From Bacteroidota bacterium (lineage in GTDB: Bacteria > Bacteroidota > Bacteroidia > UBA7662 > JAIXUI01): a stretch of DNA of 64,000 nt. Shown here piece after piece: positions 26,756-35,852 of this stretch; within the stretch, counting starts at the first letter, position 1, and each line of letters begins with the position of its first letter. Both the position numbers and the translations under genes were made by a program. The notes under the pieces were generated by a model. The model was not told the origin of the DNA and ran no database searches. It worked only from the letters and a program-made list of their open reading frames with translations. The stretch lies in contig JAIXUI010000015.1 of the NCBI GenBank assembly GCA_027484125.1, positions 36,390 through 100,389 on the forward strand, written 5' to 3'.

Positions 26756-27277
26756 TCAAAAACGAAGAATTTCTTTCTTCATCCGCCTAATTCGAAAGTA
26801 ATGGAACGCATCAAATGCGAGTAAGCAACTGCCCTGTACCAAGATGCCTCTACCGTGCCCCATCAAATGGTCTTGATTAGTTAAAATAAGCGCTGTTCCA
26901 GCTCCCACGTACAATACATCGAGCAGGCTATTGATTCCAAGAATGCGTTGCAGATAATTGGTTCTTTCTTGAATGTTTAGCTTGTCGTAATCTCTTTTGC
27001 TAATTCCTCTGATAGCCAAGGAAGCGATGGTGGTATTGATAGCTCCCCAAGTGAAATGTTGCAATCCTTGATCAAAATTTTGCCCGAAGCTTTCTTGCAT
27101 CATCACCATACCTACCGCCATAGACGTGACACCGGTACCCAACAATTGGTTCATAGAGATGCGTTCCCATTGCTTAAGTTGTACCGCGGGCGGCATCATT
27201 TTATGGCCGGATTGGCTCCTTCCACAGAAGGAGACCATCCAGCAACATAAGGCGATGAGTAAGAACTTACGGCTCAC
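26756..27277 (-). CDS. Hypothetical membrane protein
   Basis: A 173-residue protein that was not assigned to a family. A signal-peptide-like N-terminus (KFLLIALCCWMVSFCGRSQ) is followed by three or four hydrophobic stretches (TGVTSMAVGMVMMQ, AINTTIASLAIRG, VLYVGAGTALILT, ILVQGSCLLAFDAFHYF) and a basic C-terminus (RIRRMKKEIL). Its ATG overlaps the stop of the DUF4139 gene by 4 bp, so the two are co-translated and may act together. Confidence 0.7.
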   Translation of the reverse strand: MSRKFLLIALCCWMVSFCGRSQSGHKMMPPAVQLKQWERISMNQLLGTGVTSMAVGMVMMQESFGQNFDQGLQHFTWGAINTTIASLAIRGISKRDYDKLNIQERTNYLQRILGINSLLDVLYVGAGTALILTNQDHLMGHGRGILVQGSCLLAFDAFHYFRIRRMKKEILRF

Positions 27278-28869
27278 AATCCCTGAATCATCTTATCCTT
27301 CGGAAAACGTATCAGGAACCTTGGATTGAATTTCTTACTTCCTGATGCAGACAAATTGAGCTTCCATTTGATGATTCCCGTTTCAACGTCAAGCTGACCA
27401 TTGTCTAAATCTTCAGTTTCTACTTCAATTTCTTTGTTTCGGCTCACAGGAATTTGATCTTCAATTTCGAGTTCAATGGCTTCTTTTCTATTGTTTTTCA
27501 GGACAATTAAGTTGGAATACGATTTTACTCTCTTTCCTGTAAGTTTTTTATCAGCCGTGAATGTTTTTACTTGTCTAAACTCAACGGAGACTTTGGGGTC
27601 AGTGCCCAATGGAAGGACAAGGGTGTCGTTGGTTACGTTATCGAGGATGTTGGTAGTGCCAACGAAAGCATCGTCGAAGTAAATATTGGCAGTTCCGTTA
27701 AGGAAACCTAGGTCTTGGAAACCGGTGGTTTTTGCCATCATTTTTACTTCTCTGCTGATTCTTGGAACGGCTGCGTAGCTAAATTGTGCATCAAGGGGCG
27801 TTTGTTGTAGGGCGATAACCTTATTCTCGCCATGCTTAAGGTCAAGTTCGAGGCCTAAGGCATACTCCATAGACATCGCCTGATCTGAAACTGTACTGAG
27901 TTGACTCATATCAGAGGCTACCGCCATGTCTTCTGTCATGGCTTTTGCCGAAGGTGCTGCCTGTGGAGCTCGTCCATTGCTTTGGTTGTATCGAACAGCA
28001 GGACGAGGGTAGTAAAGGTCCACATACCAAGGATTGATTACCGGTTTACTGATATTAAAAGAAGGAGTTCCGGTAGAAACAGATAGTTTCAATGATTTAA
28101 AATCGAAGCCGGTATTCTGGCTGATGCGGGCTTTGGTTTTAATGTCGATTTTATTGTTTTTTGAATCTACCTGAAGGTCATAAAGAGGAGCCCAAGAGAC
28201 TAACTGGGTAAAGTAAGAAAGTTGAAACTGCGCATTCCCCGAAGATTTTACTTCCACTTCTGCGATCACTTGGCTGATGTAACTGCCTTCATTTCCTAAT
28301 TGTCCGAGCTCTTGCTGGAGACGCTGTATTTCTTTGTTCAACTTAGCTTGTCTTTTTTGAACGCTTGTCAGCCGTTCATATACATCTGACAATCTTGAGC
28401 GATACAAGTCTGCTAATTTGATGAGTTCTAAGGTATTGAGACCGGTTTGTGTACCGGCTATTTCTTTGTTAGCGATGAAAAGTTGTTTCTCCTGCTCTAA
28501 TACTTCTGCCTTATTCCCCAAGTCTTGCAAATTAGCTTGAAGAATTTCCAGGGAATCTTGTAACGTTTTGAACCTAGGGAGTTTTTCTTTATCGGTAATA
28601 AAATCCTTTCGATATTCTACACTAAGTATCGTCATTGAAGGACCCGAGCCTGACAAACGAACGCTTCCATCAAAGATTTCAGGGGGTAGATTTCGAAAGA
28701 CCAATCGATGGGTGCCCGCTGATAGGTTGGTATTGGCCAGATGTTTCAATTCTGCCCCGGATGGGTAAACTTTAATGGCTATAGGCTTGGAAGCTACCTG
28801 GTATTCTTCAGCCATCAATAATTGGCCACACAGCAAGAAACCGACAAGCGGAAACAAAAATTTTTTCAT
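27274..28869 (-). CDS. DUF4139/DUF4140 domain protein (mucoidy inhibitor MuiA-like)
   Basis: A 531-residue secreted protein with a signal peptide (KKFLFPLVGFLLCGQLLMA). The N-terminal DUF4140 domain (residues about 25-110) has the GAELKHLANTNLSAGTHRL type start. A coiled coil (about 105-195) precedes the DUF4139 beta domain. That domain includes QFQLSYFTQLVSWAPLYDL, a short low-complexity insert rich in Ala, Met and Ser, and ends in WKLNLSASGSKKF. The molecular function is unknown. It is the first gene of a two-gene operon with the membrane protein downstream. Confidence 0.85.
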   Translation of the reverse strand: MKKFLFPLVGFLLCGQLLMAEEYQVASKPIAIKVYPSGAELKHLANTNLSAGTHRLVFRNLPPEIFDGSVRLSGSGPSMTILSVEYRKDFITDKEKLPRFKTLQDSLEILQANLQDLGNKAEVLEQEKQLFIANKEIAGTQTGLNTLELIKLADLYRSRLSDVYERLTSVQKRQAKLNKEIQRLQQELGQLGNEGSYISQVIAEVEVKSSGNAQFQLSYFTQLVSWAPLYDLQVDSKNNKIDIKTKARISQNTGFDFKSLKLSVSTGTPSFNISKPVINPWYVDLYYPRPAVRYNQSNGRAPQAAPSAKAMTEDMAVASDMSQLSTVSDQAMSMEYALGLELDLKHGENKVIALQQTPLDAQFSYAAVPRISREVKMMAKTTGFQDLGFLNGTANIYFDDAFVGTTNILDNVTNDTLVLPLGTDPKVSVEFRQVKTFTADKKLTGKRVKSYSNLIVLKNNRKEAIELEIEDQIPVSRNKEIEVETEDLDNGQLDVETGIIKWKLNLSASGSKKFNPRFLIRFPKDKMIQGL

Positions 28870-28909
28870 GTGCTCGGTTTTTCAAGAAACGAGCCAAAAA
28901 GCCCGGTAA

Positions 28910-29701
28910 TTATTTGAAGTTAGATTTAAAAGTACGGAAGTAGGAAACTGCTTGCAGCATTCTGCTTCCATACCAGCTGAAATATTCTCCATCAACCAAT
29001 CTTACTTTGGCTTTTGGTAGCCTGCTTTGATAAAACTGTAAGTGTTTTTCCTTGTAAGGAAAAGGCTCCGACGAAAGCAAGATATAATCAGGATTTAGCG
29101 TTTGTAGTGTTTCATCATCGATTTCCGGATACCGTCCTGAGATGATATTCTCTAAACCGGCCATTTGCATCATCTGATGGATGAAAGTTTGGCTACCAGC
29201 AGCCATTCGTGGCTTTTCCCAAATTAGGTATAAGGCTCTCGGTTTTAAAGGAAGTTCAGATTCAAGCTGAAGCAAGGTGTAATCTTGACGTAAACGATGG
29301 CTGAGGTGTAAAGCTTCTGGCTTTTTATCAACCACTTCACCAAGGATTTCAATCATTTCTATGGCATCCCGAATGGTTATTACATCGGTAGTGAATACCG
29401 GGTACAACGCTCTCAATTTTTCTACATCTTCTTGCTGATTTTCCTCTTTGTTAGCAATGATTAAATCAGGTTGAAGGATGTGAATTAATTCGTGATGGAT
29501 TTTCTTCGTACCCCCAATTTTAGTCTTTGAGGAAAACCATTCTTGGGGGTGGACGCAAAATTTCGTGATTCCTACCACCCGATCGCCTAATCCCAAAGAG
29601 TATAACAATTCAGTGATGGAAGGAACCAGCGAAACTATTCGTTGAGGACTCGATAAAACCTCTAGGGAATAGCCGGTTTGATCGATCCAATTGCGCATCA
29701 T
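28910..29701 (-). CDS. Helical-backbone metal receptor (BtuF-like), no signal peptide
   Basis: A 263-residue protein of the periplasmic-binding fold used for cobalamin, siderophores or metals. Typical features are RIVSLVPSITELLYSLGLGDRVVGITKFC near the N-terminus in sequence, then PDLIIANKEEN and PDYILLSSEPFPYKEKH. It begins directly with MRNWIDQTGY and no signal peptide or lipobox is seen, so it may stay in the cytoplasm. The ligand cannot be predicted. Its start overlaps the stop of the PLP enzyme upstream by 4 bp. No transporter gene is next to it. Confidence 0.8.
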   Translation of the reverse strand: MMRNWIDQTGYSLEVLSSPQRIVSLVPSITELLYSLGLGDRVVGITKFCVHPQEWFSSKTKIGGTKKIHHELIHILQPDLIIANKEENQQEDVEKLRALYPVFTTDVITIRDAIEMIEILGEVVDKKPEALHLSHRLRQDYTLLQLESELPLKPRALYLIWEKPRMAAGSQTFIHQMMQMAGLENIISGRYPEIDDETLQTLNPDYILLSSEPFPYKEKHLQFYQSRLPKAKVRLVDGEYFSWYGSRMLQAVSYFRTFKSNFK

Positions 29702-31056
29702 GACATGGCGTTAATCAAGTCGTGATTGGTGATGATGTGTAAGTCGCCGGTAGGCAATTCAACCATAACGGCTGGATTGGCTTTGTTGATCAATTTGGCT
29801 ACCTCTTCCATCAGTGCATCTGATTTAACTACAGGAAATGCTGGTTGCATGCAAGTGGCTACTTCAGCTTGTCTGCAATCAGGATTGTCCACAATGACGC
29901 TCAGTAATTGATGATCGTTAAGGCTCCCCACGAGTTGGCCATTTTCGATCACTGGAATTTGTGAGATGCTATACTGGGTCATCAATCGAACTGCTTCGCC
30001 AATCGTACGTTTTGGATCTACGGTTACCAGTGGTAGGTGAAGACGGTGACGAATCAGGTCATAAGCTTTTTTCTTTTCTTGCTCGAGGAAGCCACGCTCA
30101 CGCATCCATTCGTCGTTGAACATTTTTCCTAAGTATCGTGTGCCATGGTCATGGAAGATGACGACCACAACATCTTCCGGCTTGAGTTTATCCTTCATTT
30201 GAATCAGCCCTGCAATAGCAGCGCCTGCTGAGTTTCCGGCGAAGATTCCCTCTTTTCTAGGAATTTCCCTGGTGTAAATAGCGGCGTCTTTGTCGGTTAC
30301 TTTCTCAAAATGGTCGATGATGGAAAAGTCCACATTTTCTGGAAGAAAATCTTCTCCAATGCCTTCTGTGATGTAAGGATAAATTTCGTTTTTGTCGAAG
30401 ATGCCTGTTTCCTTGTATTTCTTGAATACCGACCCATAAGTGTCGATGCCCCAGATTTGGATGTTTGGATTTTTCTCTTTGAGGTATTTTCCTGTACCAC
30501 AAATGGTGCCTCCGGTTCCAACTCCTACCACCAAGTGGGTAATTTTTCCTTCAGTTTGTTCCCATATTTCAGGACCAGTGGTTTCATAATGAGCCTGAGC
30601 ATTGGAGGGATTATCGTATTGATTGGGTTTCCATGCGTTAGGAGTTTCTCGTTCTAAACGGGATGAAACAGAATAATAAGAGCGGGGGTCTTCTGGCTCA
30701 ACGTTGGTTGGGCAAACTATCACTTCTGCTCCGAAAGCGCGTAAAGCGTCAACTTTTTCTTTGGATTGCTTGTCAGTAGTGGTGAAAATACATTTATAGC
30801 CTTTAATAACAGCAGCTATGGCGAGGCCCATTCCTGTGTTTCCTGAAGTTCCTTCGATAATGGTACCACCTGGTTTAAGCAGACCTGAGCGTTCGGCATC
30901 TTCCACCATTTTTATGGCCATACGGTCTTTAATGGAGTTTCCGGGATTGAATGTTTCAATCTTGGCTAGAACGGTAGCTGGAACTTTATCCACTACTTTA
31001 TTGAGTTTTACGAGGGGTGTATTGCCAATGGTGGCGAGAATGTTCTCGAAGTACAT
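29698..31056 (-). CDS. Cystathionine beta-synthase/cysteine synthase-like enzyme with CBS pair
   Basis: A 452-residue fold-type II PLP enzyme. The PLP lysine lies in GNSIKDRMA, the substrate loop is EGTSGNTGMGLAIA, and GVGTGGTICGTGKYL binds the phosphate. Residues about 335-452 form two CBS domains (TIGEAVRLM to GSLNDHQLL, then the AEVATCMQPAFPVV part), a regulatory layout like eukaryotic CBS but without a heme domain. It could make cystathionine or cysteine from serine, and the sequence does not settle this. It heads an operon with the BtuF-like gene. Confidence 0.9.
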   Translation of the reverse strand: MYFENILATIGNTPLVKLNKVVDKVPATVLAKIETFNPGNSIKDRMAIKMVEDAERSGLLKPGGTIIEGTSGNTGMGLAIAAVIKGYKCIFTTTDKQSKEKVDALRAFGAEVIVCPTNVEPEDPRSYYSVSSRLERETPNAWKPNQYDNPSNAQAHYETTGPEIWEQTEGKITHLVVGVGTGGTICGTGKYLKEKNPNIQIWGIDTYGSVFKKYKETGIFDKNEIYPYITEGIGEDFLPENVDFSIIDHFEKVTDKDAAIYTREIPRKEGIFAGNSAGAAIAGLIQMKDKLKPEDVVVVIFHDHGTRYLGKMFNDEWMRERGFLEQEKKKAYDLIRHRLHLPLVTVDPKRTIGEAVRLMTQYSISQIPVIENGQLVGSLNDHQLLSVIVDNPDCRQAEVATCMQPAFPVVKSDALMEEVAKLINKANPAVMVELPTGDLHIITNHDLINAMS

Positions 31057-31060
31057 GTCA

Positions 31061-31068
31061 CAAAGTTA
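31061..31068 (-). promoter_or_regulatory. -7 promoter box TAACTTTG for the CBS-like gene
   Basis: Full match to TAnnTTTG on the minus strand, ending exactly 4 nt before the ATG at 31056. It shares a 64-bp divergent region with the metalloprotease gene. Confidence 0.5.
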
Positions 31069-31108
31069 CCATCTTCCTTTGTTAACGCTGTTGATTGATT
31101 GAATTCTT

Positions 31109-31116
31109 TACCTTAG
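31109..31116 (+). promoter_or_regulatory. -7-like box TACCTTAG for the metalloprotease gene
   Basis: Seven of eight to TAnnTTTG, ending exactly 4 nt before the ATG at 31121. Confidence 0.35.
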
Positions 31117-31120
31117 CAAC

Positions 31121-32704
31121 ATGCGGTCTATTCTCTCGCTCGTTTTTGTTTTATTTTTTATGATTGAATCAATAGCGCAGAGTGGCACTCGGTGTGGCCA
31201 GTTTCCGCTCGAGAGTCAATGGTGGAAAGTTAAAGGCCAAACTGATATGGATGTTTGGAGAAAACAACGATTACAGTTTAATCCGAGTGCAAGAACCACC
31301 AGCGACACAGATACCATTTTTATCCCTGTCGTGGTTCATGTGATGCACGTTCCCGGTCATAGCCTGAACCAGCAAAGCAATATTTCAGATGCGCAGATTC
31401 GTTCTCAGATTACGGTACTCAATGAAGATTTCAACCGCATTCAAGGAACTCGAGGGTTTAATAACCATCCATCAGGAGCTGTTGGTAAGGTGGTGTTCTT
31501 TCTTGCCAGACTCGATCCGCAGGGTAATCCTACGAATGGCATCAACCGAGTTCCCTACGCTTCGAGTACCTTTTTTAATTACCTCTCACAAGATATTGAG
31601 CTGAAAGCACTCAGCATGTGGCCGCCCAAACGATATCTAAACATCTGGATTGTTAACTCCATGATCAGCGATGTGATAGGATATGCTTATTTACCTGAAA
31701 CCTTAGCAGGTGATTCAACCTTTCGTGAACAGGCTGATGGGGTGGTGGTAGTGGCCAATTGCTTTGGTTCTATTGAAAAAAGATTGCCTTTTGACCCTCC
31801 CTTCAATATCAATGCGGTACTCCGTTACGGAAGAACCGCCACCCACGAGGTTGGCCATTACCTCAATTTGTACCATACGTGGGGCGATGCCTTTGATTGT
31901 TCAGGAACCGATTTTGTAGATGATACCCCTCCCTGCACAGGTCCTCAGTTTGGTTGCCCCTCAAGTCCGTTGATTCAATGCTCTAATCAACCGAGGATGA
32001 TTGAAAACTACTTGGACTACACTGACGATGGTTGTATGAATGTGTTTACAGTCAATCAAATAGGAAGAATGCGATCGGCTATCCGTACTTATCCTTTTCG
32101 CTCTGAGATGGTTAGCTTGCAAAATCTGACTAATACTGGTTTTTTTATCAACAATCAAATTCCTAAAGATTTGGTCCTCGCTGCTTCTGATACTCAGCAA
32201 CTACAGCTGGGGAAAAATGCAGATTCTCTTATCGTTCGCATCAGAAACACCCAATTCGACGGGATATCAAACTGGCCTGTTCGTTTTACCCTGAAAGAGA
32301 AGCCTTCAGGATCAAAAACAAAATTAGATACGATTATTCTTACTCAATCAGGAGGCTTTGCTCGTTACACTTCATTTAAACCTGATGTTCCGGGACTATA
32401 TGAGATTTCAGCTTCATCCCAAGTTCCTGAGGGAAGCCCCAAGAGCATTTTTATTAATGCATTCGGATTATCTAGCGTTTTTCCAAATCCATTTTCTGAT
32501 AGAATTTTTCTAAAAACAGCCGCGATCAACGAAATTCAATTACTTAGGCTAATGGAGGTTAATGGCAAAGAGCTGGAACGTGTAAAACCTGTTTTATCAG
32601 GTGGTTATATTGAGATGGAGACAGGGAAAATTCCGGCAGGAGTTTATCTGTTAGAAGTTATCGGTTCTGCTGGAACTGAAATCCATAAGATAGTGAAGCA
32701 GTAG
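31121..32704 (+). CDS. Secreted M43-type zinc metalloprotease with T9SS sorting domain
   Basis: A 527-residue protein with a signal peptide (SILSLVFVLFFMIESIAQ). The pappalysin-type zinc site HEVGHYLNLYH gives the three His ligands and Glu base, and the Met-turn is probably near NYLDYTDDGCMN. Several cysteines nearby (CSGTDFVDDTPPC, GCPSSPLIQC) could form disulfides. The C-terminal ~75 residues, SSVFPNPFSDRIFL to PAGVYLLEV, are a type A sorting domain, so it is exported by the type IX system to the surface or medium. Confidence 0.92.
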   Translation: MRSILSLVFVLFFMIESIAQSGTRCGQFPLESQWWKVKGQTDMDVWRKQRLQFNPSARTTSDTDTIFIPVVVHVMHVPGHSLNQQSNISDAQIRSQITVLNEDFNRIQGTRGFNNHPSGAVGKVVFFLARLDPQGNPTNGINRVPYASSTFFNYLSQDIELKALSMWPPKRYLNIWIVNSMISDVIGYAYLPETLAGDSTFREQADGVVVVANCFGSIEKRLPFDPPFNINAVLRYGRTATHEVGHYLNLYHTWGDAFDCSGTDFVDDTPPCTGPQFGCPSSPLIQCSNQPRMIENYLDYTDDGCMNVFTVNQIGRMRSAIRTYPFRSEMVSLQNLTNTGFFINNQIPKDLVLAASDTQQLQLGKNADSLIVRIRNTQFDGISNWPVRFTLKEKPSGSKTKLDTIILTQSGGFARYTSFKPDVPGLYEISASSQVPEGSPKSIFINAFGLSSVFPNPFSDRIFLKTAAINEIQLLRLMEVNGKELERVKPVLSGGYIEMETGKIPAGVYLLEVIGSAGTEIHKIVKQ

Positions 32705-32707
32705 GGC

Positions 32708-33205
32708 ATGCGGGTATTGCTCATCAGTGATTCACACGGCTGGCTCGATGAGGCCATTCGTGAGGAAATGAAACTGGCGGATGAAGTTTGGCATGCGGGA
32801 GATGTTGGGCCTGGGTTGATTCAGGACCTTATTACACATCCAGGATTTAGAGGGGTTTATGGAAACATTGATGGGAGAGAGGTTCGTACAAGCTTGCCTG
32901 AACACATTTTTTTTGAAGTAGCTGGGTTAAAAGTGTTCATGCAGCATATAGTTGGGACACCTGGCAAGTACCTTCCGGAAACGAGAAAATTGATCCAGCA
33001 ATATCGTCCCAACTTGGTTGTTGCGGGTCACTCACATATTTTGAATGTGCGCTATTTCGAAGCTTTCCAAGTGCTACATATGAACCCTGGAGCTTGCGGT
33101 CACCACGGATTTCACGCGGTAAGAACAGCACTAAGATTTAAGATTATCGGGGGAAAGCCCGCTGAAGCAGAGGTTATTGAATGGGGAAAACGCGGAAGAA
33201 CTTAG
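32708..33205 (+). CDS. YfcE/MJ0936-type metallophosphoesterase
   Basis: A 165-residue calcineurin-fold phosphodiesterase. The metal ligands are in LLISDSHGW, HAGDVGP, GNIDGRE and VAGHSH, in that order. The family includes phosphodiesterases of unknown physiological substrate. It starts 3 bp after the metalloprotease stop with ATG, so it may be transcribed with it, but no functional link is apparent. Confidence 0.9.
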   Translation: MRVLLISDSHGWLDEAIREEMKLADEVWHAGDVGPGLIQDLITHPGFRGVYGNIDGREVRTSLPEHIFFEVAGLKVFMQHIVGTPGKYLPETRKLIQQYRPNLVVAGHSHILNVRYFEAFQVLHMNPGACGHHGFHAVRTALRFKIIGGKPAEAEVIEWGKRGRT

Positions 33206-33246
33206 GATTGAATACATATAAGTCCGTGTTATAAGGAAGCGAGTTA

Positions 33247-33254
33247 TATTTTTG
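33247..33254 (+). promoter_or_regulatory. -7 promoter box TATTTTTG for glmM
   Basis: Full match to TAnnTTTG. Its TTG (33252) is in frame with glmM but belongs to the promoter. The start codon used is the TTG 16 nt further downstream. Confidence 0.5.
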
Positions 33255-33269
33255 CGCAAACTTTCTGCT

Positions 33270-34652
33270 TTGACACTCATTAAATCAATTTCCGGTTTCA
33301 GGGGCACCATCGGTGGCCGGCCGGGCGACAACCTTACACCCATAGATGCCGTCCAATTTGCAGCTGCTTTTGGAACTTGGATTCTGAAAAAAGGATTACC
33401 TGCCAGAATGGTGCTCGGCAGAGACGCTCGTTTGTCTGGAACTATGATTAGTCATTTGGTTGGGCAAACCTTGGTTGGACTCGGTTTTGAAGTAGTTGAC
33501 CTTGGATTATCCACTACTCCAACCGTTGAGTTAGCGGTTGTGAATGAGAATGCTTCTGGAGGTATTATTCTTACCGCTTCTCATAATCCGGGTGAATGGA
33601 ATGCACTTAAGTTATTGAATGCCAAAGGTGAGTTTATCAGTGCAGCTGATGGTCAGGAAGTACTTGAATTGGTGGACCAAGCAGACTTCACTTTTGCTCC
33701 TATAGATCAATTGGGAGCGGTTGTAGAAGCACATGATTACATACAGTGGCACATTGACCAGATTTTGAAGATGCCATTGGTGGATTTGGAAGCCATTAAA
33801 GCAGCCCAACTATCTGTTGCAGTGGATGCTGTTAACTCTTCAGGAGGCATCGCCGTTCCCGCTTTACTCAAAGCTTTGGGAGTGGCTACCGTTCATGAAT
33901 TGTATTGTACGCCCGATGGTAGATTTCCTCACAATCCTGAGCCACTTGCGGAGCATCTTACAGAAATTGCTTCGGTTGTAGTTGAGAAAAAAGCGCATTT
34001 AGGCATCGTTGTTGACCCTGATGTGGACCGTTTAGCTTTAGTAAACGAAGATGGAACCATGTTTGGCGAGGAATACACCTTGGTAGCGGTTGCCGATTAC
34101 GTCTTGTCAAGAACTCCTGGAAACACCGTTTCTAATTTATCTTCTACCAGAGCACTTCGTGATGTTACCCGCCAGCATGGCATGAACTACACGGCTTCTG
34201 CAGTAGGCGAAGTAAACGTAGTGGTGGCCATGAAAGCAACCAATGCCGTTATTGGAGGGGAAGGAAATGGTGGAATCATTTATCCTGAATCGCATTACGG
34301 TAGGGATGCGCTCATTGGAATAGCTTTGTTCCTTTCTCACTATGCAAGAAAGAAAATGACCATGACTCAACTGAAAGCAAGTTATCCAGCTTATGCCATG
34401 AGTAAGAATAAAATTACTTTGAGCGAAGGCATGGATGTGGATGGATTGTTGAGCAAAGTTGCGAAAGCGTTTGAAAATGAGGAGATTAACTTGGTTGATG
34501 GTGTAAAAATTGATTTTGCACAAGGCTGGGTTCATCTTCGCAAATCGAATACTGAACCGATTATTCGTATTTATGCTGAGGCATCTGATGAGGGAGAAGC
34601 CAACGCGCTAGCCAAGTTGGTAATGGACAAAATTCATAGCTTCGTGTCATGA
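33270..34652 (+). CDS. glmM: Phosphoglucosamine mutase
   Basis: It isomerises glucosamine-6-phosphate to glucosamine-1-phosphate for UDP-GlcNAc synthesis, feeding peptidoglycan and lipid A. The active-site serine is in TASHNPGEWN. The metal loop is DPDVDRLAL and sugar recognition is GEGNGGIIYPESHYGRD. The C-terminal phosphate loop is RKSNTEPIIRI. The start is TTG at 33270, giving MTLIKSISGFRGTIGG, which matches the family N-terminus. There is no ATG, and the earlier TTG is in the -7 box. It overlaps the next gene by 4 bp. Confidence 0.9.
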   Translation: MTLIKSISGFRGTIGGRPGDNLTPIDAVQFAAAFGTWILKKGLPARMVLGRDARLSGTMISHLVGQTLVGLGFEVVDLGLSTTPTVELAVVNENASGGIILTASHNPGEWNALKLLNAKGEFISAADGQEVLELVDQADFTFAPIDQLGAVVEAHDYIQWHIDQILKMPLVDLEAIKAAQLSVAVDAVNSSGGIAVPALLKALGVATVHELYCTPDGRFPHNPEPLAEHLTEIASVVVEKKAHLGIVVDPDVDRLALVNEDGTMFGEEYTLVAVADYVLSRTPGNTVSNLSSTRALRDVTRQHGMNYTASAVGEVNVVVAMKATNAVIGGEGNGGIIYPESHYGRDALIGIALFLSHYARKKMTMTQLKASYPAYAMSKNKITLSEGMDVDGLLSKVAKAFENEEINLVDGVKIDFAQGWVHLRKSNTEPIIRIYAEASDEGEANALAKLVMDKIHSFVS

Positions 34653-35776
34653 CCCGCATTTACTTCGATAACGCTGCCACCACTCCACTTGATGAGGAAG
34701 TGTTAGAAGCCATGATTCCCATGATGAGAGAACATTTCGGGAATCCTTCATCCATTCATGCTCATGGCAGAAAGGTGCGTACTGAAATCGAAAAAGCGAG
34801 AAAAACCATTGCCCAGTTGTTAGGTGCTTCGCCTTCTGAGATTTTCTTCACATCCGGTGGTACCGAAGCCGATAATATGGCTATTCGTTGCACCATTCAT
34901 GACCATCAGATCAAACGAGCTATCAGTTCTCCCATTGAACATCATGCAGTTTTGCATCCGTTGGAGGAGTTGGCCAAAGAAGGAATTATCAGCCTTGAGT
35001 TTGTTAGAATTCTTCCAAACGGCCACATTGACCTTAACCACTTGCGTGAATTGTTGGAGAAAGAAGGAAGAGCACTGGTTACTCTCATGCATGGAAATAA
35101 TGAAATTGGAAACATGATTGACCTGCATGAAGTTGGTAATCTCTGTCAAGAGCACCGTGCCATCTTCCATTCGGATACCGTTCAAACCATGGGGCATTTT
35201 AGATTCAACTTATCTGAAACACCGGTTCACTTCATCAACGGAGCTGGTCATAAATTCAATGGCCCCAAAGGCGTTGGATTTATTTATATTTCCTCTGAGG
35301 TCGCAATTTCTCCGCTTATTCACGGCGGCTCACAGGAGAGAAATATGCGCGGTGGAACAGAGAATGTTTATGGTATTGTAGGACTGGCCAAAGCGCTTGA
35401 AATTGCCTACCGCGATTTAGACCATAAGCACCCTAAAGTTCAGGATGTTAAGTCGTATATGATTGAAAAGCTTAAGGCAAATTTTCCTGAAATTCAATTC
35501 AATGGAGATCCTGAAGGACCGAGCTTATATACGGTTTTGAACGTATCCTTTCCGCCAACAGACAAAGGTGAAATGTTGCTCTTCAATTTGGATATCAATG
35601 GAATCAGTGCATCTGGTGGAAGTGCTTGTACCTCAGGTTCTGACATTGGTAGCCACGTTTTGCGCGGCATTGGTGCTGCTGCTAATCGCCCGAGTGTTCG
35701 CTTTTCATTTGGCAAGCAAAATACCCGAGCTGAAGTAGATTATGTGATTGAAAAGTTGAAGGAAATCCTTTTATAA
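34649..35776 (+). CDS. Cysteine desulfurase (NifS/IscS class)
   Basis: A 375-residue PLP enzyme that transfers sulfur from cysteine. The N-terminus IYFDNAATTPLDEEV is typical. PLP-binding His/Asp are in HSDTVQTMGHF and the lysine in NGAGHKFNGPKGVGF. The catalytic cysteine lies in SGGSACTSGSD, within the longer mobile loop of class I enzymes. No IscU or SufE partner is next to it, so the acceptor (Fe-S assembly or tRNA thiolation) is open. Coupled to glmM by ATGA, it ends at a strong bidirectional terminator. Confidence 0.92.
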   Translation: MTRIYFDNAATTPLDEEVLEAMIPMMREHFGNPSSIHAHGRKVRTEIEKARKTIAQLLGASPSEIFFTSGGTEADNMAIRCTIHDHQIKRAISSPIEHHAVLHPLEELAKEGIISLEFVRILPNGHIDLNHLRELLEKEGRALVTLMHGNNEIGNMIDLHEVGNLCQEHRAIFHSDTVQTMGHFRFNLSETPVHFINGAGHKFNGPKGVGFIYISSEVAISPLIHGGSQERNMRGGTENVYGIVGLAKALEIAYRDLDHKHPKVQDVKSYMIEKLKANFPEIQFNGDPEGPSLYTVLNVSFPPTDKGEMLLFNLDINGISASGGSACTSGSDIGSHVLRGIGAAANRPSVRFSFGKQNTRAEVDYVIEKLKEILL

Positions 35777-35796
35777 CTCAGCACTCAGTTTTCACC

Positions 35797-35839
35797 CCAA
35801 TAAAAAAGCCTCTTTAATGTGAAGAGGCTTTTTTATTGG
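35797..35839. terminator. Bidirectional terminator after the cysteine desulfurase and PAS-protein genes
   Basis: Perfect 18-bp stem CCAATAAAAAAGCCTCTT/AAGAGGCTTTTTTATTGG (35797-35814, 35822-35839) with a 7-nt loop between convergent genes. Confidence 0.9.
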
Positions 35840-35852
35840 GATTCAGCCATAC

